Source of the DNA: Euonymus europaeus
Taxonomy: Eukaryota > Streptophyta > Magnoliopsida > Celastrales > Celastraceae
Direction of reading: 5' to 3'
DNA: 64,000 nucleotides
Assembly: GCA_963580455.1 (NCBI GenBank)
Contig: OY756968.1
Span: 17,453,996 to 17,517,995 of the forward strand
Shown here: positions 8,930 to 20,346 of the stretch, one piece after another
Layout: every line of letters starts with the position of its first letter
How positions within the stretch are numbered: the first letter of the stretch is position 1
Translations under genes and position numbers: made by a program
Notes under the pieces: model-generated
What the model was told of the DNA's origin: nothing
Databases searched by the model: none
Seen by the model: only the letters and a program-made list of their open reading frames with translations

Positions 8930-10205
8930 TCAAGTTTTGGGGAGTGGAACCTTATCTCCCACTCCCTCTCTTTCCTTATCCCGTGTTCAATATATCCCAA
9001 AATTTTCTTTTAATCTAATGTCTGTTAGTCAATTCACTAAATCATTTAACTGTAGTGTCACCTTTTTCCCTTCTCATTGTGTTTTTCAGGACTTGGAGAC
9101 GAAGGAGATGATTGGTAGGGGTCATGAACAAGCTAGACTTTATCGTCTGGACTTTTCACCAGCTTTGGTTTCCAGTTTCAGCACTTCTCCCTTGTCCCCT
9201 CTTCAATGACATGTCAGATTGGGTCACCCCTCCTTAAAGCTTCTTTGTCAAATTGTTCCTGCTTCTGCATCTGTGTCTAGATTAGATTGTGAGTCTTGTG
9301 AGTTGGGCAAGCATCACCGTGTGTCTTTTCCACCATGTGTCAATAAACATTGTTCTGCCTCTTTTGAACTTGTGCATTCAGATATTTGGGGTCCTACTCG
9401 TACTCCTAGTTTATGTGGTTATTCATATTTTGTCACCTTTATTGATGATTATTCGCGTATGATTTGGGTGTTCTTATTAAAATGTCGTTCTGATGTTGCT
9501 TCTGTTTTTGAAGTATTTCATAATGAAATTCACACTCAGTTTGGTTCACATATTCGTATATTGCGTTCTGGTAATGCTCTTGAATATGTTAAAGGTCCAT
9601 TGTCTGTTTTTTGTGCAGCTAAAGGTATCATTCATGAAACCTCTTATTCTCATACCCCACAGCAAAATGGTGTTGCTGAACGTAAGAATCGTCATATTCT
9701 TGATACCGCTCGTACTTTACTACTTCCCATGCATGTTCTTAAATGCTATTGGGGTGATGTTGTTTTAACTGCTTGCTACTTAATTAATCGTATGCCATCT
9801 TCGGTTTTGGCTGGTCGTTCTCCTTTTTCTCTATTGTTTCCTTCTACTACTTCTTTTTCACTTCCTCCTCGTGTTTTTGGTGGTCAATGTTTTGTTCAGG
9901 TTTTGCAGCGCGATGAAGATAAGTTAAACGCTAAGTCTACCAAATGTGTGTTTGTCGGGTACTCCTGTACACAGAAGGGGTATCGTTGTTGGGATCCTAC
10001 TTCTCATCGGTATCTTATTAGTGCTGATGTCACTTTCTTTGATGATGTGCCCTATTTTTCTCCTTCAGTTTCAGGATCTTCCGCTCCATCTTCCGCTTCA
10101 TCCTCCGTCCCTTTACCATTTCCTCCTCCTACTCCTATAGCACATTTGGATGTTTCTGCTCTTCCTTTGCAGGTTTATAGTAGGGGAACTTGGTCCAAGT
10201 ATTAG
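8930..10205 (+). pseudogene. Copia element 1 GAG-pre-integrase and integrase
   Basis: After the solo LTR the frame reads VQYIPKFSFNLMSVSQF, then a TGA at 9207-9209 replaces the Trp of the WHxRLGHPS pre-integrase motif. Integrase follows: HSDIWGPTRTPSLCGYSYF with the first catalytic Asp, LRSGNALEY where the second catalytic Asp is Gly, and the Glu in QNGVAERKNRH. A TAG ends the frame at 10203-10205. Inactive. Confidence 0.88.
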
Positions 10206-11135
10206 TCATCACATCCTGAATCTCCTCCATCATCTCCCTCACTACAAGTCCCTGAAGCTCCTGTGGATCCCTCTTTGGCTAACTCTCAGGTACCTTCTTC
10301 TGATCTTCCTATTGCTCTTCGCAAAGGTAAGAGAACTTGTACTCAACATCCCATTTCCAATTTTGTTTCTTTCGTTCACTTATCTTCATCATATCATTCT
10401 TTTATTACCTCTTTATCCTCTACTAGTATTCCTACTTCATTTCAGCATGCTATCACTATTCCAGCATGGAAGCATGCTATGGATGATGAGATTGCAGCTC
10501 TTTATCGTAACAAGACCTGGACTCTTACTGATTTACCACCTGGGGGCTGTGTTGTTGGTTGTTGCTGGGTTTATGCCATCAAATACTTGCCTGATGGTCG
10601 TGTTGAACGCTGTAAAGCTCGATTGGTTGCCAAGGGCTATACTCAAACCTATGAGGTTGACTATTTTGAAACTTTCTCTCCTGTTGCTCGGTTGTCCTCT
10701 GTCTGTTTGATTTTGGCGGTTGCTGTTACCAAGGATTGGCCCTTATATCAACTTGATATTAAAAATGCCTTTTTACATGGTGATTTACAAGAAGAGGCTT
10801 ATATGGAGCAACCTCCAGGATATGTTGCTCAGGGGGAGTGTAGGAAGGTATGTCGTTTACATAAAGCTTTATATGGACTCAAACAACCTCCTCGTGCATG
10901 GTTTGAAAAATTTAGCAATGATGTGTTGAAGTTTGGCATGAAACAAGTTGTTGTAGATCATTCAGTGTTTGTGAGACATAAAGCTAGTGGGTGTATTATT
11001 CTTGTTGTTTATGTGGACGACATTGTGGTTATAGGAAGTGATTTATCTGGTATTCAGAAACTCAAAAGGTTTCTTAATGGCCTTTTTAGTGTCAAAGAAT
11101 GGTTTGTCATTATGCCAAAGGAAATATGTTACTGA
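10206..11135 (+). pseudogene. Copia element 1 reverse transcriptase
   Basis: Same frame as the integrase, after one stop. Contains WKHAMDDEIAALYRNKTW, the KARLVAKGYTQ and DIKNAFLHGDLQEEAYMEQP motifs, LYGLKQPPRAW, and the catalytic YVDD near 11011-11022. Near 11100 a deletion of roughly 15 codons and a frameshift separate it from the connection domain. Confidence 0.9.
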
Positions 11136-11919
11136 TTTGTTGCAGGAAATTGGCCTATTAGGAGCTAAACCTGTTTCGACCCCTATGGATCCGAATGTGA
11201 AGTTTGGCATGGATGTTAGTGAACCATTTGAGCATCCAAGGAGATATCGACGATTGGTGGGTAAATTGATTTATTTGTCTGTTACTCGTCCTGACATGTC
11301 TTTTGCTGTTGGAGTTGTGAGTCAATTTATGCAAGATCCTTGTGTAGCACATTGGGATGCTGCTTGTAGAATTGTCAAATATCTTAAAGGTGCTCCTGGT
11401 TTGGGATTATGGTTTCGGCGTTCTAAATCTTTTGAAATCAGGGGTTTCAGTGATGCTGATTGGGCTGGAGACTGTATTGATAGAAAGTCGATTTCAGGAT
11501 ACTGTGTGTTTCTTGGTGATAATTTGATTATATGGAAGAGTAAGAAACAGAATGTGGTAGCTCGATCTAATGCAGAAGCAGAGTACCGAGCTATGGCACA
11601 CACTGCTTGTGAAATGATATGTGTTAACTCCTTACTTGATGAGATAGGATTTCCTTCTCTTTCTCCTATGAGAATGTTTTGTGATAATCAAGCTGCTATG
11701 TACATTGCTTCCAATCCTGTTTTTCATGAACGTACAAAGCATATTGAGGTGGATTGTCACTTCATTTGGGATTTGATTGTAAAGACCAAACGGATTCATC
11801 CTGTGTATGTCCGATCTAAAGATCAACTTGCAGATGTCTTCACTAAAGCTATGTGGCAAAGTCAATTTGCAGAATTGTGTAGCAAGTTGGGCATGATTAA
11901 CATTTATGCTCCAACTTGA
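11104..11919 (+). pseudogene. Copia element 1 RT connection and RNase H
   Basis: SKNGLSLCQRKYVTDLLQEI, then YLSVTRPDMSFAVGVVSQFM, the RNase H motif FSDADWAGD, the WKSKKQNVVARSNAEAEYRA block and the C-terminal ADVFTKAMW. Only the second part of the polyprotein is in this frame. The stop is followed by the polypurine tract GAGGGGGAG at 11918-11926. Confidence 0.88.
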
Positions 11920-11926
11920 GGGGGAG

Positions 11927-12084
11927 TATAGAGATATAGTTGGAAATATTATTATTAGTAAAGGGTAGTATTGTACTTTTGTTAGAAACCCTAGGATCCA
12001 TCATTCTCTATTGTTTGTATTGCACAATAATGTAAGTCAGACTGTAATATTGAAATTGGCCAATATTATTTTCGCCTTCTAACA
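11927..12084 (+). repeat. 3' LTR of Copia element 1
   Basis: Near-identical to 6752-6909. Begins TATAGAGATATAG, ends CTTCTAACA, and is followed by the CTCCT duplication. Confidence 0.92.
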
Positions 12085-12089
12085 CTCCT

Positions 12090-13220
12090 ATAATTTTATT
12101 TCTTGTATATGGCAGAATTGTTTTGAAATACGCGTTTTTTCTTTAAAAAAAATCATGGATAGATGGATCTTTACATAAATTCTAATCAATTTCTGTTGAT
12201 ACCATTTCCGCGACTCGAAGTTGTGACGATTACGATCTAATCAACGATTTTGTTCTCCATTTACAGAATTACTGAAAATGGCTGTTTTGTTAAAGTAATA
12301 AGTGCAAGTTAACTGAACACATCCTTACAATAGATGAAAAGCATGTCAGGTAAATTAATCTATGGGATTTAGATAATGGCGCAGTCAACAGTCAACTAAT
12401 GGTGAGAAAGGACACTAATGCATTGTTGCTACCTATTTTTTCCGCTATCTAAATCGTGGAAAATCTTGTTCATTTATGTTCTTTACGGAGGAACATGTGA
12501 TCACTTCTTTGTCTACAACAGAGAATATCATCCACTGTCGACTAAAATGGAAGATTAATTGTTTTAGTGTTTTACTAAGAAAAAGTGTCTCATCAGCAGG
12601 TGTTTATATCATAAAGCAAACAAATTATGTTATAAAAGCTCTAGTCCTACTCCTGCTGAAGATTTGAGTCATTGGCTATGCTGTCGATCTTGTTTGTTGT
12701 ATTACTTTTTGACCAAGTAATTCTCTGTTTAGATTTTAAATTTTCAGTCATTTTGCTTTCTGATTGACATTGACAGTATAGTAGTATGTCTAAATTTCGA
12801 ATGAGACACCTCATTTGGAACTTGAACACAACTATTTAGTATGTGGGACCGTAGATATAGTATATCTGGCGTAATTTGGTTGGTTGGTGTTGTGGTATGG
12901 ATTCTTAGATTTTCAACCTGAATGTTGCACTAACACGTTCTGATAAAGTTGATGAATGCAGAATTATTTGAACACATTGGTGAATTTAATCAGGTTTGGA
13001 ACTTTGGATATAAAATTATAGATGCGCATTGGAAAAGACGCCTGCTCTGTGATTGTTAAATTGAAGAACTTAGAAGTCTAATGTGTTACTATAGGCAAGC
13101 TTGTTATTTTCTTCTTTTTCTTGTTCTTTTCTGGTTTTTGATGAATTGTGGGTTTTATTTTAATGTGCTCGGATTTATAATTATAACCATGTTGCCTGTT
13201 TAATTACTGTTATGAATCAG
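12090..13220. other. ProRS intron remainder; the missing motif 2 exon is not found here
   Basis: I looked for the expected exon (encoding roughly SREFLWQEGHTAF and the EADEE end) and saw nothing like it in any + frame. The first 45 bases resemble 6676-6722 on the other side of the Copia element, suggesting a small tandem duplication older than the insertion. Confidence 0.5.
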
Positions 13221-13343
13221 GTTCTCGAAATATTGGAACTATACAGGAGTATATATGAAGAATTCTTGGCAGTTCCTGTTATAAGAGGCAAAAAAAGTGA
13301 AATGGAGAAATTTGCTGGTGGACTTTACAACACAAGTGTGGAG
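13221..13343 (+). pseudogene. ProRS: ProRS exon (LELYRSIYEEFLAVPV...GLYNTSVE)
   Basis: 41 codons between gaatcag and gtacat. Matches VLQILELYRRIYEEYLAVPV of the plant enzyme, followed by KFAGGLYNTSVE. Confidence 0.9.
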
Positions 13344-13504
13344 GTACATGATGACTAATATCTTGACATGCATGATCCTAAAACTTTAATGACATTATGA
13401 TCTTTCCACCAACACTTTAATGAAGTTAGAGCCATTTCCACTGATAATTTTTTCCCCGCTGGAATATAAATTGCTCCTCCATCTGATTATGGATTATATT
13501 GTAG

Positions 13505-13657
13505 GCGTTCATTCCAAACACAGGTCGTGGAATAGAAGGTGCAACATCTCATTGTTTGGGCCAAAATTTTGCAAAAATGTTTGAGATTAACTGTGCAAAT
13601 GAAAAGGGAACGAGGGCCATGGTCTGGCAGAACTCTTGGGCATATAGTATGCGAACG
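13505..13657 (+). pseudogene. ProRS: ProRS exon (GATSHCLGQNFAKMFEI, motif 3 approach)
   Basis: 51 codons between ttgtag and gtattc. Contains FIPNTGRGIEGATSHCLGQN and MVWQNSWAYSMRT, which shape the prolyl-adenylate site. The family often has TGRGVQGATSH. Confidence 0.92.
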
Positions 13658-13896
13658 GTATTCTTTTGTTGCTTAGCATTTGTTTTTGAGTTTAATAGTT
13701 TCCACTTGCCTAAATTTTTTGCAATGTCATTTTGGTTGGAAGAACAATATCTTCCTGATTGTATTTTGTTTTTGTGATTTATTATTTTTGTTGTGCTCTT
13801 CATGCTTGTTCGATTATTTCTTGTTGCTCTCTTTGTTAATAATCTTATTTCCTTCATTTCTTTTTTTCTTATCGAATGTTTGGCTAATATGTCCAG

Positions 13897-14145
13897 ATAG
13901 GAGTAATGGTGATGGTTCATGGGGATGACAAAGGCTTGGTGCTACCACCTAAAGTGGCCACTGTTCAAGTTATTGTAATTCCAGTGCCTCGTAAAGATGC
14001 TGATACTAAGGGAATATTTGATGCATGTGCTGCAACCATTGACTTCAGAGATGACTATATTGCTGGCTGGAAATTTTCGCACTGGGAAATGAAAGGTGTT
14101 CCTTTAAGGATTGAAATAAGTCCTAAAGACTTGGCAAACAATCAG
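13897..14145 (+). pseudogene. ProRS: ProRS exon (class II motif 3 and anticodon-domain start), with internal deletion
   Basis: 83 codons between gtccag and gtgagc. Encodes MVHGDDKGLVLPPKVATVQV (motif 3 region), then DACAAT followed at once by IDFRDDY. The family has about 14 more residues here (SALCEAGIRAEEDL), so an in-frame deletion is likely. Ends WEMKGVPLRIEISPKDLANN. Confidence 0.9.
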
Positions 14146-14242
14146 GTGAGCAAGTCCAATTTTCTTGCATTGTTTCAATTTTTTTCTTCTGCGTTGTTTC
14201 CGTGACTTAACTGGAATAGTGTTTTATTTTATTTTATACCAG

Positions 14243-14461
14243 GTACGTGCTGTTCGCCATGACAATGGAGCAAAATTAGATATGAGCCAGGACAGTTTGG
14301 TTGACCAAGTAAAAACTACGCTTGACAACATTCATGAAAGCCTGTTCGATGCTGCAAAACAAAAGCGCGATTCCTGTGTCCAACTAGTAAAAAATTGGGA
14401 TGAATTTAAGGAGGCTCTCAGCCAAAGCAAATTGATATTGGCTCCTTGGTGCGATGAGGAG
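14243..14461 (+). pseudogene. ProRS: ProRS exon (anticodon-binding domain)
   Basis: 73 codons between taccag and gtatgc. VRAVRHDNGAKLDMSQDSLV begins the domain that reads the proline anticodon. It ends KLILAPWCDEE, as in the family. The Gypsy element lies in the following intron. Confidence 0.92.
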
Positions 14462-14561
14462 GTATGCTATTAATGTTTACAACTTGGGCAATGTTGTTTA
14501 TCATTTTTGAGGACGTGAAATCTCTCCATGGTTGGGCCGTGTAAACTGCAGATATGCAACA

Positions 14562-14798
14562 TGATATGTGCTTGAATAAAACGTAGCGTTTTGTGTATTT
14601 CCTTTAGTCGGTTACTTTGTAACTAACTGTATGCGTGTCATGATATGAATGGTCATGAGCTGATATATAGGGGATTGTAAGCTTTGTTACTGGCAGATTG
14701 GATATACAAAGTAAAAAAGAGATTCTTCCAGTTCTTCTCTTTCTTGATTTCCTATTTCTGTATTCTTACGTACTGGTCTAGGTTGAAGAAGCATATCA
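14562..14798 (+). repeat. 5' LTR of Gypsy element 1
   Basis: Begins TGATATGTGCTTG, ends AAGCATATCA. About 98% like the 3' LTR. Confidence 0.93.
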
Positions 14799-14800
14799 AT

Positions 14801-14812
14801 TGGTATCAGAGC
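14801..14812 (+). promoter_or_regulatory. Primer-binding site of Gypsy element 1
   Basis: TGGTATCAGAGC, an exact tRNA-iMet complement, two bases after the LTR. Confidence 0.92.
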
Positions 14813-14853
14813 ACTGATCACTGAAAGATTATACCAATCTTCCCTTCCATTGT

Positions 14854-15188
14854 ATGCCACACCATACTCGCGCTGTTATGGAGAATAAAGTTTCGCAGCT
14901 TGAGGCGTCCTTGGTTGAGCATCGAGCTTCCATGTTAGAGCATCAAAAGACGGTAGAAAATGAAATCGCCAGCTTTACTACTACTTTTGAGGCTCACTTG
15001 GACGAAACGATTGACGGTCAATTAGAGTCTAAATTGGCAGCAAGATTTGCAAAGTTGAGCTGTGAATTGACGCGAGATCTCACTCGAGATCTTGTTCGTG
15101 TTTTGACTCGTGTGGACCAAGGAGTAGTTCATGAGGATGATAGACCTGATTTTGGCCCAAATCGTGGTTTAGTGAGGGTGATGATGCT
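14854..15188 (+). pseudogene. Gypsy element 1 gag, N-terminal part
   Basis: ATG at 14854 opens a charged, helical stretch (ENKVSQLEASLVEHRASMLE), normal for the start of chromovirus gag. The frame ends usefully near 15165 (DRPDFGPNRGL). The conserved WIQRAEQYF continuation is in another frame, so one or two bases have been gained or lost there. Confidence 0.8.
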
Positions 15189-17942
15189 TTGTTGTGGATT
15201 CAACGTGCAGAGCAATATTTTGCTTTCTATGGAACTCCAGAACTGCAAAAAGTGGTAATTGTTTCTTTTCACTTGGATAACGAAGTCTTGCAGTGGTTCA
15301 ATTGGATGGATTGCTTGCACACTACACCTAATTGGACTGATTTCACACTGAATTTTTGCAAAGAATATGCAACTTCAGAGTTCGAGGATTGCACAAAATC
15401 TTTCTTTAAATTGAAGCAAACTGGTACTCTTAAGGAGTATATTGTAGAATTTAGGAGGTTGGCTAATCGAATAATTGATGTGAGTCAGGCTTCTATGAAG
15501 AGTTGTTTTGTGGGGGGATTGAAACCTGAGTTAAAATATGATGTCAAGTTGTTGAAACCTGGTACTACTCAGGAGGCCATTGCAATTGCAGTACAATTGG
15601 ATGCTAAGTTGAACCATTTTAGAGGCAACTCTTCATCAAAACCAATTATGGCCAAAACTCCTTTTGTCCCTAGTCCTCCAGCCTTTAATTGGTCACTTGC
15701 TGAAAATTCTATTAAGAAATCAAATTTGAATGAATTGCCTACTCGAAGGATCACTCCTGCTGAGGTTCAAGAGAAAAAGCTCAATGGGTTATGCTTTTAT
15801 TGTGATGAGAAGTATGTTAGAGGCCATCAGTGTGCGAAAAAACAACTTTTAATTCTGGAGGTTGAAGGGGATGAGGACTTGGAAGTCATAGAACCTGTGG
15901 GGGAACCACTGCCAGTGCAAGACGCACTCGAATTCCATCAGCTGGAATTAAGTGTGTGTGCGTATTATGGCATCTCTGAAAATTCAGTTAACAAGACAAT
16001 GAAATTACAAGGTTTCATTAAGCAACATCCTGTCACAATTCTAATGGACACAGGTAGCACACATAACTTCATGGATGTTATTTTTCTTAAGAAATTGGGA
16101 TGGATGATGGATGAGACTCAACCATTTGAAGTAATGATCGCTGATGGGGGTAAAATTTATAGCAAGGGCTGTTGCAAATCAGTTCCACTGAGGATGGGTG
16201 ATTTTGCCTGCAAAACAAATTTCTTGATTTTATCTTTGGGTGGTTGTGACTTAGTGTTGGGCATTCAGTGGTTGTCTACCATCAGTCCTGTTCTCTGGGA
16301 TTTCCAGAAGCTTACTATGCAATTTGATAAGGATGATAAAACTTATAAATTGCAAAGTAACTTGAAGTTGGAGCCAGTATTGCAGCTGGTTTCATTCCAG
16401 CAAATGGAAAAAGAGTTGTCCAATTCTTCTTTCAAGTGTTTGCTGTTATCACAGGAGGTTATTTCAATCAGTAAGAAGAATGTTCTTACTAAAGATCAGG
16501 AAGAGGACTTGCAGCAGCTATTGCACACTTTTGAATCTTTATTTCAAAAACCTGCCACTCTTCCTCTAGAGAGAAAATATGATCATAGAATACCATTAAA
16601 ACCAGATGCTGAGCCTCCCAGTAGGCGTCCCTATCACTACGGACCATTGCAGAAAACAGAGATTGAAAAGGCTGTCAAGGAGTTGTTGGATGCAGGTTTC
16701 ATTAGAGAAAGCCACAGTCCTTTCTCTTCTCCTGTATTGCTTGTTAAGAAGAAGGAGGGGACATGGCGTATGTGTATGGACTATAGAGATCTGAACAAGG
16801 TCACCATCAAGAATAAATATCTCATTCCTCTAATAGATGAATTATTGGATGAGTTGCATGGGGCACAATTCTTCTCTAAACTGGATCTTAGATCTGGCTA
16901 TCATCAGATCAGGATGCATGCGGCTGACATAGAGAAGACAGGGTTTAGAACTCATGCTGGACATTATGAATTCTTAGTTATGCCATTTGGCTTAACTAAC
17001 GCACCAGCAACTTTTCAAGAATTAATGAATGACATTTTCAGGCCTTTTTTGAGGAAATTTATATTAGTATTTTTTGATGATATACTTATCTTCAGTCCTA
17101 ACTGGCAGCAACATTTACATGACTTGAAGCTCACTTTTGAAGTTTTCCTACACCACCAACTCTTACTGAAGAGGGAGAAATGTGCTTTTGGAGAAACTCA
17201 GGTTGAATACCTTGGCCATATCGTTTCCAGGGAGGGAGTTGCTGCTGACCCTTCAAAAATCCAATCTATTGTGAATTGGCCTGTTCCAACTAGTGTCAAG
17301 GAGTTGAGGAGTTTCTTAGGACTTACGGGCTATTACAGAAAGTTTGTGCCCAATTATGGCAAGATTTGTCAGCCTTTGTTCCAGTTAACAAAGAAAGGTT
17401 GTTTCTTATGGATTGATTTAGCTACTGAGGCCTTCCAGAGCTTGAAGAATATTATGACTTCACCTCACGTGCTTGCTTTAACTAATTTCAAGGACATTTT
17501 TACTGTGGAATGTGATGCATCAGGTAATGGAATTGGTGCTGTCTTGCAACAAAATGGCAGGCCTGTTGCCTTTACTAGTCAGTCCCTTGGTCATAGAAAT
17601 CAAGCCCTTTCTACTTATGAAAAAGAGTTAATGGCTATTGTATCAGCTGTCAAGAAGTGGCAGAATTATCTTCAGGGAAATCATTTTATCGTCAAAACGG
17701 ATCATCAAAGTTTAAAGTATTTCCTACATCAAAAGGCCAACACAGCTTTTCAGCAGAAGTGGGTAGCCAAATTGTTTGGCTTTGACTATGAAATACAATA
17801 TAAAGATGGTGTAGAGAATGTTGTGGCTGATGCCCTTTCTAGGGTAGCTGGTTCAGTGCCACTCAAGGAAAAACCCATTTGTGGGAAGGAATTGTGTCCT
17901 ATTAATTCACTGGGAGAGTGTGTTGCTATTTCTTATCCTTAG
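15189..17942 (+). pseudogene. Gypsy element 1 gag-protease-RT-RNase H open frame (917 codons)
   Basis: From the first Met in this frame: gag (residues 1-115, WIQRAEQYFAFYGTPELQKV), zinc knuckle CFYCDEKYVRGHQC (202-215), aspartic protease LMDTGSTHNF (285-294), and RT with [13 protein letters not shown] and the catalytic FFDD (628-631). RNase H follows, with Asp776 in ECDASG, Glu812 in YEKEL and Asp838 in KTDHQS. All catalytic residues I can check are kept. The frame is closed by TAG at 17940-17942 and reopens directly in the same frame. Confidence 0.93.
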
Positions 17943-19391
17943 TTTGGATTTTTGGATGATCTTAGAAGGCATATTGAACAGGATGAGTGGATTGTTACTC
18001 GCATTCAAGATATTAGGTCTCAAGGTGTGGGAACTCCTCCTAGTAAATATACTGTTGACAATGGATTTTTGAAATATAAATCCAGAATAGTATTGGGACC
18101 TCATTCTCGTTGGAAAGCAAAGATCTTTGATGAATTACATGCATCTCCATCAGCTGGTCATACTGGCATTCTAAAGACTTACCAGCGGATTAAAAAAGGC
18201 TTTTATTGGGTTGGAATGAAAGCTGATATCAAACAGATGGTATCTAGTTATGCAATTTGCCAACAAAATAAGAGTGAGACAGTATCACCTCCTGGATTAT
18301 TGAATCCTTTACCCATTCCCAAGCAATTTTGGCAGGACATTAGTATGGATTTCATTGTTTCCTTGCCACCATGCAAAGGCAAAACAGTCATTATGGTAGT
18401 TGTGGACAGGCTTTCTAAGTACAGTCATTTTATTGCCCTTGCACATCCATACACAGCAGCAACAGTAGCTCAGTTGTTCATTGATCATGTATTTAAGTTG
18501 CATGGCATGCCTGCTACTATTGTTAGTGACAGAGGTCCTATTTTCTTAAGCCAATTTTGGAAGGAATTTTTTAAGATGCAAGGGTCTAAACTTTGCATGA
18601 GCTCAGGTTATCATCCTCAGAGTGATGGCCAAACTGAGGTAATGAATAGATGTTTGGAAACATACTTAAGATGCTTCACTGGTTTGCAACCTAAGCATTG
18701 GCTTCAGTGGTTATCTTGGGCAGAATGGAGTTTTAATACTGCCTTCCATACAGTTGCTAAAGCAACTCCTTTTGAGCTTGTTTATGGCTATCCTCCACCC
18801 CATATTATCACCTATGAACTAGGGACTGCTAAGCTAGATTTTCTGGAGAAAACTTTGCTAGCAAGGGATAAGGTGTTGGAACTTCTGAGACATAATTTGC
18901 ATTTCGCTCAAGAAAGGATGCAACATCAAGCCAATAAGCACAGAACTGAAAGGGTTTTCGTGGTAGGAGACTTGGTCTATTTGAAGTTGACTCCTTATCA
19001 ACTTCCCTCACTTACTGCCCATTCTTTCAGCAAATTGCATCCTAAATATTATGGACCTTACGAGGTGCTTGCAAGAGTTGGTGAAGTGGCATATAAATTG
19101 AAATTGCCTCTGGACAGTAAGATTCACCCGGTATTCCATGTTAGTTTCCTCAAACGTCATGTTGGTTCTAATACAAGCCCAACTGTAAGCTTGCCAAAGG
19201 TGACAGATATGGGTTTAATTCAACAGGTTCCTCTTGCCATTTTACAGAGACGTTTGTACAAAAAAGGTAATTCAGCTGGTACACAACTTCTTATTCAATG
19301 GGAGGGCCATGGAGTAGAGGAGGCCACTTGGGAAGACATTGAGGAGTTCCATCACAATTATCCAGTTTTTCCTTTAACTACTGCACTTTAA
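17943..19391 (+). pseudogene. Gypsy element 1 integrase and chromodomain-like end
   Basis: Continues the pol frame after one stop codon. The HHCC zinc finger has its two His (ELHAS..GHTG), but the first Cys of CxxC appears changed (YAICQQNK). The core keeps Asp (ISMDF), Asp (VSDRG) and Glu (DGQTEVMNR). The C-terminus, IHPVFHVSFLK then LIQWEGHGVEEATWEDIEEF, is a chromodomain-like tail thought to guide insertion in chromoviruses. Confidence 0.9.
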
Positions 19392-19428
19392 ACCTTAGGA
19401 ACAAGGTTTGTTTCAAAAGGAGGGTAGT

Positions 19429-19665
19429 TGATATGTGCTTGAATAAAACGTAGCGTTTTGTGTATTTCCTTTAGTCGGTTACTTTGTAACTAACTGTATG
19501 CGTGTCATGATATGAATGGCCATGAGCTGATATATAGGGGATTGTAAGCTTTGTTATTGGAAGATTGGATATACAAAGTAAAAAAGAGATTCTTCCAGTT
19601 CTTCTCTTTCTTGATTTCCTATTTCTGTATTCTTGCGTACTGGTCTAGGTTGAAGAAGCATATCA
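19429..19665 (+). repeat. 3' LTR of Gypsy element 1
   Basis: Preceded by the polypurine tract AAAAGGAGGG and followed by the CAACA duplication. Confidence 0.93.
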
Positions 19666-19670
19666 CAACA

Positions 19671-20252
19671 TCCTTTATCTTTGATCTATATAAGATCTTT
19701 GTGGTTATGTTATACAATTATTTAGATTAACCTTATTCGCTGTTTTTACTTTTTTGGGAAAGTCTCTTGTGCAAATTCATCTTTGATTTGGGTTCAACTA
19801 TCGTACTAATATAGTAATATGCATATTATGACAAAAAAACACCCGTCTTGGTTCCCAAATGAGTTGATGCTCTGTCCTCCGTTTAATTGTGTTGAGTTTC
19901 GTTTCTTGACTTCTTGTACTTAAAAATTATTTGGAATACCACATATTTTTCATTGTGTCAATAACTATTGTCAAGGACGTATATGTTGCGCACAAAAGTG
20001 TTGAGGTAAGGATTTCTTTGTTTCTTTTGAACCAATCAGACATTGCACTCGGGTCATTATTGAAGGTTTTTTTCTCGCTAAATATTTTTTGATTAGCTTC
20101 TCCAAGCTACAAGGTCAATCTAACTTAGGCGTACTTGTAGTGATTGCCATTCTAGAGTAAAGGTCACACATTGGTTGTCTGGACATCTAATGTATTTTTT
20201 ATCCTTTAATTTTATACATTTCTTTTAAAGACGAGCTCTTTGTTCGCTGCAG
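19671..20252. other. ProRS intron remainder, no other feature
   Basis: AT-rich sequence up to the acceptor gctgcag at 20252. Nothing else was recognised. Confidence 0.5.
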
Positions 20253-20346
20253 GAAGTGGAACAAGATGTTAAAGCTCGAACAAAGGGTGAGATAGGAGCG
20301 GCAAAGACCCTTTGTTCTCCATTTGATCAGCCAAAACTCCCAGAAG
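20253..20346 (+). pseudogene. ProRS: ProRS exon (VKARTKGEIGAAKTLCSPF)
   Basis: 94 bases between gctgcag and gtatga, ending in phase 1. Encodes the conserved GAAKTLCSPFDQP of the C-terminal domain. A second copy of this exon is at 26895. Confidence 0.92.

Larger units (their letters stand above)
6752..12084 (+). mobile_element. Ty1/Copia retrotransposon, decayed, in a ProRS intron
   Basis: 158-bp LTRs (6752-6909 and 11927-12084) with about five differences are flanked by the perfect duplication CTCCT (6747-6751 and 12085-12089). The order is LTR, primer-binding site, repeat-rich leader, gag, protease, integrase, reverse transcriptase, RNase H, polypurine tract, LTR, which is the Copia order. 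The polyprotein is broken by a frameshift in gag near 7690, a solo LTR at 8680-8929, stops at 9207-9209 and 10203-10205, and a deletion with frameshift near 11100. The 3' LTR starts TA rather than TG. It cannot move on its own. Confidence 0.93.
14562..19665 (+). mobile_element. Ty3/Gypsy retrotransposon, Reina-like chromovirus, relatively young
   Basis: 237-bp LTRs (14562-14798 and 19429-19665) differ at about four sites by eye and begin TGATATG / end CATATCA. They are flanked by the perfect duplication CAACA (14557-14561 and 19666-19670). The order gag, protease, RT, RNase H, integrase, chromodomain-like end is the Gypsy order. Short LTRs, a total of about 5.1 kb, and the CFYCDEKY..GHQC zinc knuckle fit the Reina chromoviruses. 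The polyprotein is broken only by a gag frameshift near 15165 and one TAG at 17940-17942. It is the least decayed element in the window. Confidence 0.93.

Noticed and set aside
13549..13928. Open frames on both strands around the ProRS exon at 13505
   Set aside because: They run from exon into intron or lie antisense to it. The exon itself explains the coding signal.
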